DNA of 6,463 bases from Chloroflexota bacterium (GTDB taxonomy: Bacteria; Chloroflexota; Dehalococcoidia; Lucifugimonadales; VGZR01). Location of the stretch: NCBI GenBank assembly GCA_027625225.1, contig JAQBWG010000113.1, forward strand, positions 1 through 6,463, given 5' to 3'. The notes below the pieces were generated by a model. The model saw only the letters and a program-made list of their open reading frames with translations, had not been told where the DNA came from and did no database searches. Below, piece after piece: positions 1-6,150 of this stretch (its first letter is position 1; the number at the start of each line of letters is the position of its first letter). A program made the translations under genes and the position numbers.

Positions 1-537
1 TTGGCAAAGCAATTGCTAGCTGAGTCGAAGTACGCAGACCCGGCCACCCGGCCACGCATCGTAGTGACGGTACCGGGAACGGGTGGGACGGTAGGGCTTG
101 ACCTTGAGGTCATATTGGAGATGTGGAAGCAGGTGCTGGGAGTACAGGTAGAGATTCAGCAGGTGGAGTGGGCGACGTACTTGCAGGACTTGAACCAGCA
201 ACGGTACCAAGCCTACGCCGGTTTGGGCTGGGAAGCGGATTACCCTGACCCGCAGGACTTTTTGGATATTCTGTTCCACACAGATAGCGGGTTGAATCAC
301 GGGGCGTACTCGAATCGTCAAGTGGATGGGATTCTTGAACAAGCGCAAGTGCAGCAGGATGCTCAGCGACGTGTAGAACTTTATCGTCAGGCCGAGGAGT
401 TGATTGTTAAGGATGCGGCGTGGTTGCCATTGTGGTTCTCGGGTGAGACGCATGTGCTCATCAAGGAGTATGTGCGTGGCTACAGGCTGACTCCGATGAT
501 TGTGCCCAAGCTCCGACAGGTGCGAATCGAGAAATAG
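1..537 (+). CDS. ABC transporter family 5 substrate-binding protein (peptide type), C-terminal part
   Basis: This is the C-terminal 178 residues of an extracellular solute-binding protein of the DppA/OppA class (SBP_bac_5), which captures peptides or similar ligands outside the membrane and hands them to the permeases encoded next. The frame is open at the left edge, so the TTG at base 1 is an internal leucine codon, not a start; full-length members run about 500-600 residues. Family hallmarks are visible: a KQLLAESKY lobe-start helix (about 3-11), LGVQVEIQQVEWATYLQDL (46-64), GWEADYPDPQDFLDILF (76-92), YSNRQVDGIL (103-112) and a C-terminal helix containing RVELYRQAEELIVKDA, followed by WLPLWF. 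It ends in a TAG stop 158 bp before the dppB-like gene. The ligand cannot be inferred, since this family also binds nickel, heme precursors and sugars. The family call is very secure. Confidence 0.95.
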   Translation: MAKQLLAESKYADPATRPRIVVTVPGTGGTVGLDLEVILEMWKQVLGVQVEIQQVEWATYLQDLNQQRYQAYAGLGWEADYPDPQDFLDILFHTDSGLNHGAYSNRQVDGILEQAQVQQDAQRRVELYRQAEELIVKDAAWLPLWFSGETHVLIKEYVRGYRLTPMIVPKLRQVRIEK

Positions 538-566
538 CAGTATCGGTTGGTGAGACAGCTATCTAC

Positions 567-600
567 ACGAAAGGGGCGCGATATGTCGCGTCCCTTTCGT
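567..600 (+). terminator. 15-bp hairpin between binding-protein and permease genes (possible attenuator or mRNA stabiliser)
   Basis: The left arm at 567-581 pairs with the right arm at 586-600 around a 4-base TATG loop. Fourteen of the 15 pairs are Watson-Crick and one is a G-T wobble, so the stem (ACGAAAGGG core plus GCGCGA) is very stable. It begins 30 bp after the solute-binding protein stop. No T-run follows on either strand, so it is not a canonical Rho-independent terminator. In ABC importer operons such a hairpin often protects the upstream mRNA or partly terminates it, so that binding protein outnumbers permease; that role is inferred here. Confidence 0.6.
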
Positions 601-695
601 GTTCACTGCGGAAAGAAGGTGCGCTTGCATTGCAACGTTTCACAACGTACTCTCCGTGTCATGCGGCGTCGTAAGCTATACGGTATGGGTAGCGT
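601..695 (+). other. Intergenic leader of the permease pair
   Basis: This is the rest of the 158-bp gap, after the hairpin. I find no convincing -35/-10 pair. The best pairing I can make, TTGCAT at 625-630 with TACTCT 17 bp later, matches only 3 of 6 positions in each box. No strong Shine-Dalgarno sequence precedes the permease start. The short word CAACGT occurs twice within about 17 bp (near 632 and 643). No small gene is supported here. Confidence 0.4.
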
Positions 696-1625
696 ATGTG
701 GGTATATATAGTCCGGCGTTTATTGTGGCTGCCTATTGCCCTGGCTGCCGTTTCCATTATCACTTTTACGTTGGGGACATACGGTCCTGGTGACCCGGTC
801 ACGGTGATGTTAGGCAATAGATATGAAGAGGAAACGGCTGAGCGGCTTCGTACCGAATTGGGTTTAAACAGGCCTTTTTTTGTGCAGTACGGCGATTATA
901 TGTGGGGCTTTATCCGTGGAGATTTCGGTGAAAGCCTGACATTCCGGGGAAGACCGGTGCGGGAGCTTATCGCTCCAAAGATGTGGGTGTCGGCGCGATT
1001 GGCGTTCGAAGGGGTAGTTGTGAGTGTGAGTATAGGGGTACCTGTCGGGTTTTGGATTGCTCACCGGCAAGGACGGTGGGAAGACCCGATGACGGTGGCG
1101 GTGAGCGTTTTCTTCATGTCTATTCCCATCATGGTCACGATTCCATTTTTACTATGGGCGTTCTGTCTCAAACTCCACTGGGTACCTTGTTCAGGTTGGG
1201 GCGGCTTTTTCGACGCACGTATCATCATTCCTGCACTGACGATGGGGATTCCGGGTGTTGCCGGTATGGCCAGATTGATGCGGGCGAGCACTCTAGATGT
1301 ATTAGGTGAAGACTTTATCCGAACGGCAAAAGCAAAAGGACTTTCTGATTTCCGGGTAAGTTCACATCATGTATTTCAAAATGCCATGATTCCAATCGTG
1401 ACTATCCTGACGTTTGCCCTGGCAGGATTGATTGGAGGCTCTTTCATAGTGGAAACGATTCTGGGTATCCCTGGAGTTGGCAAATTCGCTGTGGACTCAA
1501 TTTTCAGCAGGGACTATCCGGTCATCATGGCAATCACGTTGCTAGGCGCCGGTGCTTTCATACTTGGCAACCTGGCGGCAGACCTTACCTACGCTTTCGT
1601 TGACCCCCGGATACGGTACAGGTAG
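696..1625 (+). CDS. ABC transporter permease, DppB/OppB type
   Basis: This is an integral membrane permease of a peptide-type ABC importer, 309 residues, close to the usual 305-340. The N-terminal segment WVYIVRRLLWLPIALAAVSIITF is the typical first membrane helix of DppB proteins. GPGDPVTVMLG (30-40), LGLNRPFFVQYGDYM (55-69) and GDFGESLTFRGRPV (75-88) are conserved in the large outer loop after it. The cytoplasmic EAA coupling motif lies at about 205-230 (EDFIRTAKAKGLSD, then HVFQNAMIPIV); it docks onto the ATPase subunits. The end, FVDPRIRYR, is the normal C-terminus. The start is well fixed: an in-frame TAG at 690-692 lies two codons before this ATG and no alternative start lies between. 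Its Shine-Dalgarno is weak. The DppC-type gene follows after 2 bp, so translational coupling is likely. Substrate specificity is not readable from the permease. Confidence 0.95.
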   Translation: MWVYIVRRLLWLPIALAAVSIITFTLGTYGPGDPVTVMLGNRYEEETAERLRTELGLNRPFFVQYGDYMWGFIRGDFGESLTFRGRPVRELIAPKMWVSARLAFEGVVVSVSIGVPVGFWIAHRQGRWEDPMTVAVSVFFMSIPIMVTIPFLLWAFCLKLHWVPCSGWGGFFDARIIIPALTMGIPGVAGMARLMRASTLDVLGEDFIRTAKAKGLSDFRVSSHHVFQNAMIPIVTILTFALAGLIGGSFIVETILGIPGVGKFAVDSIFSRDYPVIMAITLLGAGAFILGNLAADLTYAFVDPRIRYR

Positions 1626-1627
1626 CA

Positions 1628-2596
1628 ATGGTCTCATCTGTGACAATACAGACGCCTGAGATTCGCCCGGAGCGCAGGAAAGGGCATCTCAGTCGAGCGG
1701 TGAGAAGGCTTCTTCGCAAAAAACTGGCAGTGATTTCGCTGCTGATTCTTATTGCGGTATACACAGGCGGGATTTTCGCCGCTCCGCTTTCGCCATACGA
1801 CTATACGGCGCAGGACTATACGGCCATTTTGCAGGCACCCAATGCGGATCACTGGGCGGGGACGGATAGAACCGGTCGGGATGTGTTTACGCGTGTGCTG
1901 TATGGAGTTCAGAATACGGTGATTCTGACTGTTATCGCCATGGCGACAGGGGGATTGGTGCTCGGTGTCGGTCTGGGGCTGTTGTCGGGCTATGTGGGGG
2001 GCAAAACGGATGCCCTTATCATGCGAATAGGCGAAGTGTTCTCATCGTTCCCGGATATTTTGCTTATCATCATTCTGGCGGCGACGTTACGTCCACGTAT
2101 CGTGAATGGTGTGAGATGGCTGGAAGACAATACGTTTTTGGACGGGTTGGTGCGTACGGGAGTTGTGGACTACTTTGTGATTTCCATTGCGTTGGTGGCG
2201 TTCGGATGGATCGGGATGGCGCGACTGGTGCGTGGGCAGATTCTGTTTTTGCGAACAACTCAATATATAGATGCTGCAAGGGCAATCGGAGTCTCTACCA
2301 AGCGTATCTTATTCCGACATTTGCTGCCGAATGCGATTAGTCCGGTCGTGGTGACGGTAACGATGGGGATGGGGACGCTTACGGGAACAGAGATTGTGCT
2401 GAGTTGGCTGGGTTTGGGTATTCAGCCGCCGAGGCCAAGCCTGGGGACGATGTTGTTACAGGCGGGGAATCTGTCAGTGCTTCGAGAGACTCCATGGCTA
2501 CTTTTGGCGCCTGGAATAGCGGCATTGCTGCTTGTATTAGCGTGGAACCTACTTGGCGATGCGCTCAACGATGTGCTGAATCCACGAACCCGCTAG
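1628..2596 (+). CDS. ABC transporter permease, DppC/OppC type
   Basis: This is the second permease subunit of the importer, 322 residues, which forms a heterodimeric channel with the DppB-type protein. A basic cytoplasmic N-terminus (RPERRKGHLSRAVRRLLRKK) leads into membrane helix 1 (about 33-53). Then comes the OppC/DppC signature GTDRTGRDVFTRVLYG (78-93), followed by the core helices. The EAA motif is at about 213-238 (YIDAARAIGVSTKRILFRHL, then LPNAISP), and WLGLGIQPPRPSLG (260-273) and the terminal ALNDVLNPR are also family-typical. An extra hydrophilic stretch at about 155-182 (RPRIVNGVRWLEDN and onward) separates two helices and is longer than in the enteric DppC as I recall it. ATG follows the upstream TAG by 2 bp, and the AGGTAG overlapping that stop may act as ribosome binding site. 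No ATPase gene follows; a convergent gene ends 5 bp downstream. Confidence 0.95.
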   Translation: MVSSVTIQTPEIRPERRKGHLSRAVRRLLRKKLAVISLLILIAVYTGGIFAAPLSPYDYTAQDYTAILQAPNADHWAGTDRTGRDVFTRVLYGVQNTVILTVIAMATGGLVLGVGLGLLSGYVGGKTDALIMRIGEVFSSFPDILLIIILAATLRPRIVNGVRWLEDNTFLDGLVRTGVVDYFVISIALVAFGWIGMARLVRGQILFLRTTQYIDAARAIGVSTKRILFRHLLPNAISPVVVTVTMGMGTLTGTEIVLSWLGLGIQPPRPSLGTMLLQAGNLSVLRETPWLLLAPGIAALLLVLAWNLLGDALNDVLNPRTR

Positions 2597-2601
2597 GATG
2601 G

Positions 2602-4056
2602 CTAGAGGTTTCGTTTTCTGAACCGTCCGAATACCATGCCAAGAAGGCCGAGAAGTATAGCGGAGCTAGAAACTTCGACGGATCCGAGAGAGTCTGAAGT
2701 GGCGTTGCAGCCCCCCGGTGCTGCCTGTGGCCGGCTCCCTGTCTGGTCGGCGCCGGGAGTAGTTTCGATAATCGGCTGCTGGGTTTCAGGCTCCGGTGTC
2801 GCAGTGCCGGATGAAGAGCCGATTGCTACGGCGTCTGCCTGTGGAGTCAGCGTGAATGGGGCGACGGTAGCGAAGGCGATTGGCGTGGGCCGGGCCGAAG
2901 CCACATCCGGCAGTTCGTAAGGGTCGGCGCCGAGGGCTTTCAGCCAGAGGTTATAGAGTCCGAGGCGATCCATTCCATATACTTCGGTGAGAGCTGAGTC
3001 CATTGTTGTACCGTTTTTCAATGCAGCCATTAGCTCCTGCATTTTCTCCGGTCCGAATTTTTGAATCATGTAGCGAATGAGGCTACGGGATTGGCCGTAA
3101 TAGATGATGACGTCTTCCGGTACGCCCGGCAGGGTCTGCGTGAAAACGATGGGTATGAGACGGTCCGTGCCAATGGCAAATTCAAGAGCGATGTCATAAG
3201 AAAAACCAGGGTCAACATTCCCAAATTCTGCAAGGCCTTCGTTTAACCATGACGGAACACCGCGGATGACGCTGTCGCCCGCCCGGTAAACGAGGATGTG
3301 TGTGACTTCGTGCGATGCGGTGCCAAGCGCGAGGCGCCCCCCCGCGAGAACAAGTAGTGTTCCGATGTCGGAGAAGGCTTGCCCTTCCGTAATAAGCTCA
3401 CGACCGACGGCAGCACTGCGAGGTGGAAGAGCTTGGAGCATCTCGGCCTGGTTGTTGTAGATTGCGACCCGAATAGGGGTGAGGGTTTCCGCACCAAGCA
3501 CGGGGCCCATCTTGTCGAGAGTCTGGATGATTACGTCGAGAATCGCCTGTGCACGAGTGGCGACGGGTCCGTGGTAAGCGACTGTAACTGGGCCGTTGGA
3601 GATTTCAATCCATTCGAATCGGGAGTCGTGGTAAGGGAGTATTTCCGGGGTAGTGATGAGTGTATTGCCGGCAGAGTCCTCGATTTCGAAGTTGTAGGTT
3701 ATGAACGTACTGGGTGGTATATAGCTCGCACCCGTATTAGTGCGCCAGAATAGGTCGCCGTTCACGAGCATGCCCTGTTCGAAGTCCATATACTCGTAAA
3801 TCCCGGTAGTTCTTAATCCGATGCGAAAGCGCACAGCTACGGAAGTGATTTCCCCAGCTGAACTTTCTGCTTCAAGGGAAAATCGCATGCCGTCAGGGAA
3901 CTCACTTACCGCGGATGATGAGACGATTTGAATCGAGTTTGTCTGCTGCGCAGAAGCAGTACCAACGGGAAGAATAATAAACGTCGCGAGGACGGCAACA
4001 AGAAGAAGGCTTCGATATGCCGAAGCTATACGAATCCGGTGATGTGATTTTGGCAA
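2602..4056 (-). CDS. Secreted, membrane-anchored HExxH protein, peptidase MA-like (gluzincin-type)
   Basis: This is a predicted exported metalloprotease-like protein of 484 residues. A signal peptide is clear: a basic start, a hydrophobic core at about 17-31, and a likely cut after ASA at 34-36. Residues 40-150 look like a beta-rich domain. The zincin motif HEVTH is at 249-253, and PSWLNEGLAEF (268-278) gives a plausible third zinc ligand, Glu273, in the gluzincin pattern; this matches peptidase MA-like domains. A Pro/Thr-rich linker (about 388-450) then leads to a Cys (PGGC, Cys450), a hydrophobic helix (about 463-476) and a basic end, FRKRNL. This looks like a C-terminal anchor or sorting tail. 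The start is a TTG with GAGGA 4 bases upstream (4065-4061), and it places the signal peptide exactly at the N-terminus, so I prefer it over internal ATGs. It follows the thioredoxin-fold gene by 15 bp. Substrate and actual activity are unknown. Confidence 0.82.
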   Translation of the reverse strand: MPKSHHRIRIASAYRSLLLVAVLATFIILPVGTASAQQTNSIQIVSSSAVSEFPDGMRFSLEAESSAGEITSVAVRFRIGLRTTGIYEYMDFEQGMLVNGDLFWRTNTGASYIPPSTFITYNFEIEDSAGNTLITTPEILPYHDSRFEWIEISNGPVTVAYHGPVATRAQAILDVIIQTLDKMGPVLGAETLTPIRVAIYNNQAEMLQALPPRSAAVGRELITEGQAFSDIGTLLVLAGGRLALGTASHEVTHILVYRAGDSVIRGVPSWLNEGLAEFGNVDPGFSYDIALEFAIGTDRLIPIVFTQTLPGVPEDVIIYYGQSRSLIRYMIQKFGPEKMQELMAALKNGTTMDSALTEVYGMDRLGLYNLWLKALGADPYELPDVASARPTPIAFATVAPFTLTPQADAVAIGSSSGTATPEPETQQPIIETTPGADQTGSRPQAAPGGCNATSDSLGSVEVSSSAILLGLLGMVFGRFRKRNL

Positions 4057-4060
4057 ATTG

Positions 4061-4065
4061 TCCTC
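4061..4065 (-). promoter_or_regulatory. Shine-Dalgarno deciding the TTG start of the secreted HExxH protein
   Basis: GAGGA lies 4 bases before the TTG at 4056, inside the 15-bp gap after the upstream stop. There is no nearby in-frame ATG. This site, together with the signal peptide that begins at once, supports the unusual start codon. Confidence 0.6.
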
Positions 4066-4071
4066 GTCGCC

Positions 4072-4305
4072 TTAGCGTGGTATCCGAGTAGCTTGAATAT
4101 CAGTCGGCTGTCCGTCTTCGCCCCGCGGTTCCATGTCTACCGTTTGCTTTATACGGTCAAGCAAGCCGGTTGCGTTCAGGGCGCCGGTAAAAATGGTTTT
4201 GTTATTGATGACGGGCATCGGCACACTTCTGAAGCTGTATTGTTGAGCCAATTGCGGGAACTTCTGCACTTCTACTACGTCAGTCCGCACTTTGGAAGAT
4301 TCCAT
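4072..4305 (-). CDS. Short thioredoxin/glutaredoxin-fold protein lacking the CxxC half (truncated or decayed)
   Basis: The 77 residues resemble the second half of a small thioredoxin-like protein. TDVVEVQKFPQLAQQYSF (about 8-25) matches the strand and helix after the active site, and SVPMPVINNKTIFTGALN (27-44) contains the conserved cis-proline region (SVP) and the following strand (VINNK). A helix, LLDRIKQ, and a polar tail follow. The N-terminal beta-strand and CxxC helix are absent, and the protein contains no cysteine, so it cannot be a dithiol oxidoreductase as read. I chose the ATG at 4305; GAGGAG lies 13 bases upstream (4324-4319), a long spacing. An in-frame TTG at 4326 would add 7 residues but has no ribosome site. 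Only 76 bp separate this ATG from the upstream gene. In another frame just upstream, SPVCCLR resembles a degraded active-site motif, so this may be a decaying gene. Loss by frameshift plus deletion, or a sequencing error, are both possible. Confidence 0.6.
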   Translation of the reverse strand: MESSKVRTDVVEVQKFPQLAQQYSFRSVPMPVINNKTIFTGALNATGLLDRIKQTVDMEPRGEDGQPTDIQATRIPR

Positions 4306-4381
4306 GACTATCGGGGTACTCCTCAAATCTCAAGCAGCAAACGGGGCTTTGTGAAGCTATTGTAGCGTAGCTGGGGGTGGG
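4306..4381 (-). other. 76-bp gap with possible relic of a thioredoxin active site and an isolated -10-like box
   Basis: Read on the minus strand in the frame of the upstream gene's stop, this gap encodes ATIASQSPVCCLRFEEYPDS. It resembles a compressed form of the start of small thioredoxin-like proteins (strand, then SPxCxxC), but with only two adjacent cysteines and no start codon. The gap also contains TACAAT, a passable -10 box, but I cannot pair it with a -35 at normal spacing. Both points are weak. Confidence 0.3.
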
Positions 4382-4987
4382 TTATCCGTCGAGACGGGCC
4401 AGTTCTTGACGTACAAGCAGCAGTCGTTGAAGTGAAGTGAAGATGGTCAGTCCGCTGATGATGCCTAGCGCGATGATGAGCATAGGCGTCCACCATTGGG
4501 CAATAACTAGCGAGAGAACGAGGATGACGACACGTTCCGGTCTGGTCATAAGGCCAGCCTTGCATTCGATTCCCAGTCCTTCCGCTCGGGCACGCAGGTA
4601 GCTAACCATAAACGACCCGGCAAAGGCTGCGAAGGCCAGCGCCATGCCTACAGTGTTGGTTGTCGTGGAGTAAAACACCAACACTCCCAGTAGAGTCCCA
4701 GCTTCTGCAACGCGGTCGGAGACTGAATCGAACAAGGCCCCAAATCGGGAAGCTTTGTTTGTGGCTCGAGCAAGCGTGCCGTCAAGCATGTCGAACAAGC
4801 CCGATGCGGCGAGGACTAGTCCGCCAATGAGAAGGAAGCCCTGGGAAATGAAATAGGCGCTTGCTCCAGCTACCAGCAGGCCGCCAAGGGTGACCATGTT
4901 TGGGGTGACGCCCAGCGTTTGAAGCAACCTAGCCGCAGGCTGTTCAAAATACACGGCAAGCGCTTTTCGTGCCGAATCTCTGTTCAT
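4382..4987 (-). CDS. pgsA: CDP-alcohol phosphatidyltransferase, phosphatidylinositol phosphate synthase-like
   Basis: This membrane enzyme joins a CDP-activated lipid (CDP-diacylglycerol or similar) to a polar alcohol with release of CMP. The 201-residue protein carries the complete family motif D66xxD69GxxA73R74, then G83xxxD87xxxD91; the aspartates bind the metals and drive catalysis. SYLRARAE (129-136) and RPER (149-152) are the extra signatures that I associate with phosphatidylinositol phosphate synthases and archaetidylinositol phosphate synthases, whose acceptor is inositol-1-phosphate. About six hydrophobic helices are visible, and VTPNMVTLGG (27-36) is the usual N-terminal motif. The neighbouring inositol-1-phosphate synthase and PimA-like genes support this specificity. 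I chose ATG 4987, 10 bp after the upstream stop; the longer frame to a TTG at 5113 would overlap the glycosyltransferase by 116 bp. No clear ribosome site is seen, so translational coupling is likely. Phosphatidylglycerophosphate synthase is a less likely alternative. Confidence 0.88.
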   Translation of the reverse strand: MNRDSARKALAVYFEQPAARLLQTLGVTPNMVTLGGLLVAGASAYFISQGFLLIGGLVLAASGLFDMLDGTLARATNKASRFGALFDSVSDRVAEAGTLLGVLVFYSTTTNTVGMALAFAAFAGSFMVSYLRARAEGLGIECKAGLMTRPERVVILVLSLVIAQWWTPMLIIALGIISGLTIFTSLQRLLLVRQELARLDG

Positions 4988-4997
4988 CAAAAACCGG

Positions 4998-6137
4998 TCA
5001 ACCGGTAAAAGCCGGTGTAGGATCGGGTAAATATTGTGTGTAGTAGTCCATAACGCGTTTGGCAACATGTCCCCACGTGTATTCCTGGACACGGCGCTTG
5101 CCTTCTTCCCCAAACCTTGCGCGAAGGTCGGGGTCCTTTAACAAAGCTTCTATAGCGTCGGCGAGGGCATCCTCTTTCTTGGGGGGAACCATAAGCCCTT
5201 CACGATTGTGGGTCATCACAGTGCTATAACCTTCTATCGAAGTGGCGACTATAGGTTTTCCTGCTGCCATTGCTTCCAACAGGACTATACCGAAGCTTTC
5301 GCCACCGGTGGCGGGGGAGCAGTAGATGTCGGCGGACTGGAAGTACCGTGCTTTATCCTCGTGCGACACGCGACCAAGGAACACAACATCCTGCAGATTA
5401 CGTTCACTCATAGTGCGATACGAATCATCGTCCGGCTTGCCTGGTCCAACAATGAGTAGCCGCAAATTCGGCCAATCCCATTTGAGGCGACCATACGCTT
5501 TGAGAAGGTATTTCAGCCCCTTGCGTTTTTCCAATCGCCCTACAAAGAGGAGGTTGATCATCCCATCCTGTAGATGAGGAAATGGCTTAGCATCGGTGAT
5601 TTCCTGTGAATTGATGCCATTGGGAATAACGCGGTAGTCCGCTGGAAATTGCTGATTAATAAATTGACGGGCAGGTTCCGATACAGCGATACGCCCTTGG
5701 AGTTTGCGATTGTAAGGGATGCCAAGGCGCCTCACGCCGAAATGATAGATACGGGTCCCTCGATAGCTGTGAAAAGTTGCGATGTTTACGGCTTTTGAGT
5801 AGTGCAGGCAATTCAACGTAACAAACCCTGCATAAGGTTCGTGGAGGTGGAGAATATCAAAAACTTCTTTTTCTAGCAGAGCTTTTATTCGGGGACGCAA
5901 CCAAACCGAAAGGGAGATACGAGCGACCGAACCACCTGCAGGAACGGGTACAGGCCGTCCCATAGGGATAAAGCCTTCCTCTGTAATCTTGTCGGGGTCC
6001 GAGCATGGAGCGATAATCTTGACGGTGTGTCCCCATGCTCGGAATTGGGCCGCAAGCTCGCTTATATGCTGAGATACTCCACCCGGAACGGAGTGGTCGT
6101 ATGGAGAAACGAGGCCCAATTTCAATGGACGGTCCAT
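4998..6137 (-). CDS. pimA: GT4 glycosyltransferase, PimA-like (phosphatidylinositol alpha-mannosyltransferase candidate)
   Basis: This is a retaining GT-B glycosyltransferase of 379 residues, matching the length of PimA, which moves mannose from GDP-mannose to the inositol ring of phosphatidylinositol at the cytoplasmic membrane face. Visible features resembling PimA are the N-terminal glycine loop SPYDHSVPGGVSQHI (11-25), the short GGSVARI block (68-74), DILHLHEP (94-101), IATFHSYRG (119-127) with the likely catalytic-site His123, GRIAVSEPAR (148-157), IPNGI (171-175), the donor-site VGRLEKRKG (199-207) with Arg201 and Lys206, and GGESFGIVLLEAMAAG (278-293), which contains the EX7E pair Glu280/Glu288. 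GGGGGAGG (6149-6142) sits 4 bases before the ATG, so the start is secure. It lies 13 bp after the inositol-1-phosphate synthase stop and 10 bp before the phosphatidyltransferase, and this context strongly favours an inositol-lipid acceptor. Other GT4 specificities cannot be excluded from sequence alone. Confidence 0.9.
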   Translation of the reverse strand: MDRPLKLGLVSPYDHSVPGGVSQHISELAAQFRAWGHTVKIIAPCSDPDKITEEGFIPMGRPVPVPAGGSVARISLSVWLRPRIKALLEKEVFDILHLHEPYAGFVTLNCLHYSKAVNIATFHSYRGTRIYHFGVRRLGIPYNRKLQGRIAVSEPARQFINQQFPADYRVIPNGINSQEITDAKPFPHLQDGMINLLFVGRLEKRKGLKYLLKAYGRLKWDWPNLRLLIVGPGKPDDDSYRTMSERNLQDVVFLGRVSHEDKARYFQSADIYCSPATGGESFGIVLLEAMAAGKPIVATSIEGYSTVMTHNREGLMVPPKKEDALADAIEALLKDPDLRARFGEEGKRRVQEYTWGHVAKRVMDYYTQYLPDPTPAFTG

Positions 6138-6141
6138 TGTG

Positions 6142-6149
6142 CCTCCCCC
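6142..6149 (-). promoter_or_regulatory. Strong Shine-Dalgarno of the PimA-like gene
   Basis: GGGGGAGG, with a 4-base spacer before the ATG at 6137, is the clearest ribosome binding site in the window. It fills most of the 13-bp gap after the upstream stop, which implies efficient initiation within a polycistronic message. Confidence 0.7.
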
Positions 6150-6150
6150 G

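Noticed and set aside
16..453. 145-codon open frame on the minus strand
   Set aside because: It is antisense to the binding-protein gene, whose family motifs are clear; the reverse translation has no recognisable domain.
625..658. Possible promoter upstream of the permeases
   Set aside because: Only 3 of 6 matches in each box; no better than chance.
599..793. 64-codon plus-strand frame across the permease leader
   Set aside because: It overlaps the DppB-type start in another frame and shows no ribosome site or coherent protein character.
3338..3344. Run of seven C (G on the coding strand) as a possible phase-variation or frameshift site
   Set aside because: The frame is intact through it and a 7-base run is not exceptional; no alternative frame of note follows.
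3379..3753. 124-codon plus-strand frame inside the HExxH protein gene
   Set aside because: It is a shadow of the minus-strand gene with a clear signal peptide and zinc motif.
4323..4565. 80-codon minus-strand frame at the end of the phosphatidyltransferase
   Set aside because: It is mostly out-of-frame reading of a well-supported gene; only its last residues fall in the gap, and they show no domain.
4993..5006. ACCGGT repeated twice around the PimA-like stop, with a T-run on the minus strand, as a possible terminator
   Set aside because: The stem is only 5 bp and the run lies directly against the next start codon; too weak to call.
4988..5113. N-terminal extension of the phosphatidyltransferase to a TTG at 5113
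   Set aside because: It would overlap the PimA-like gene by 116 bp, and the added residues have no family similarity; ATG 4987 gives the normal length.
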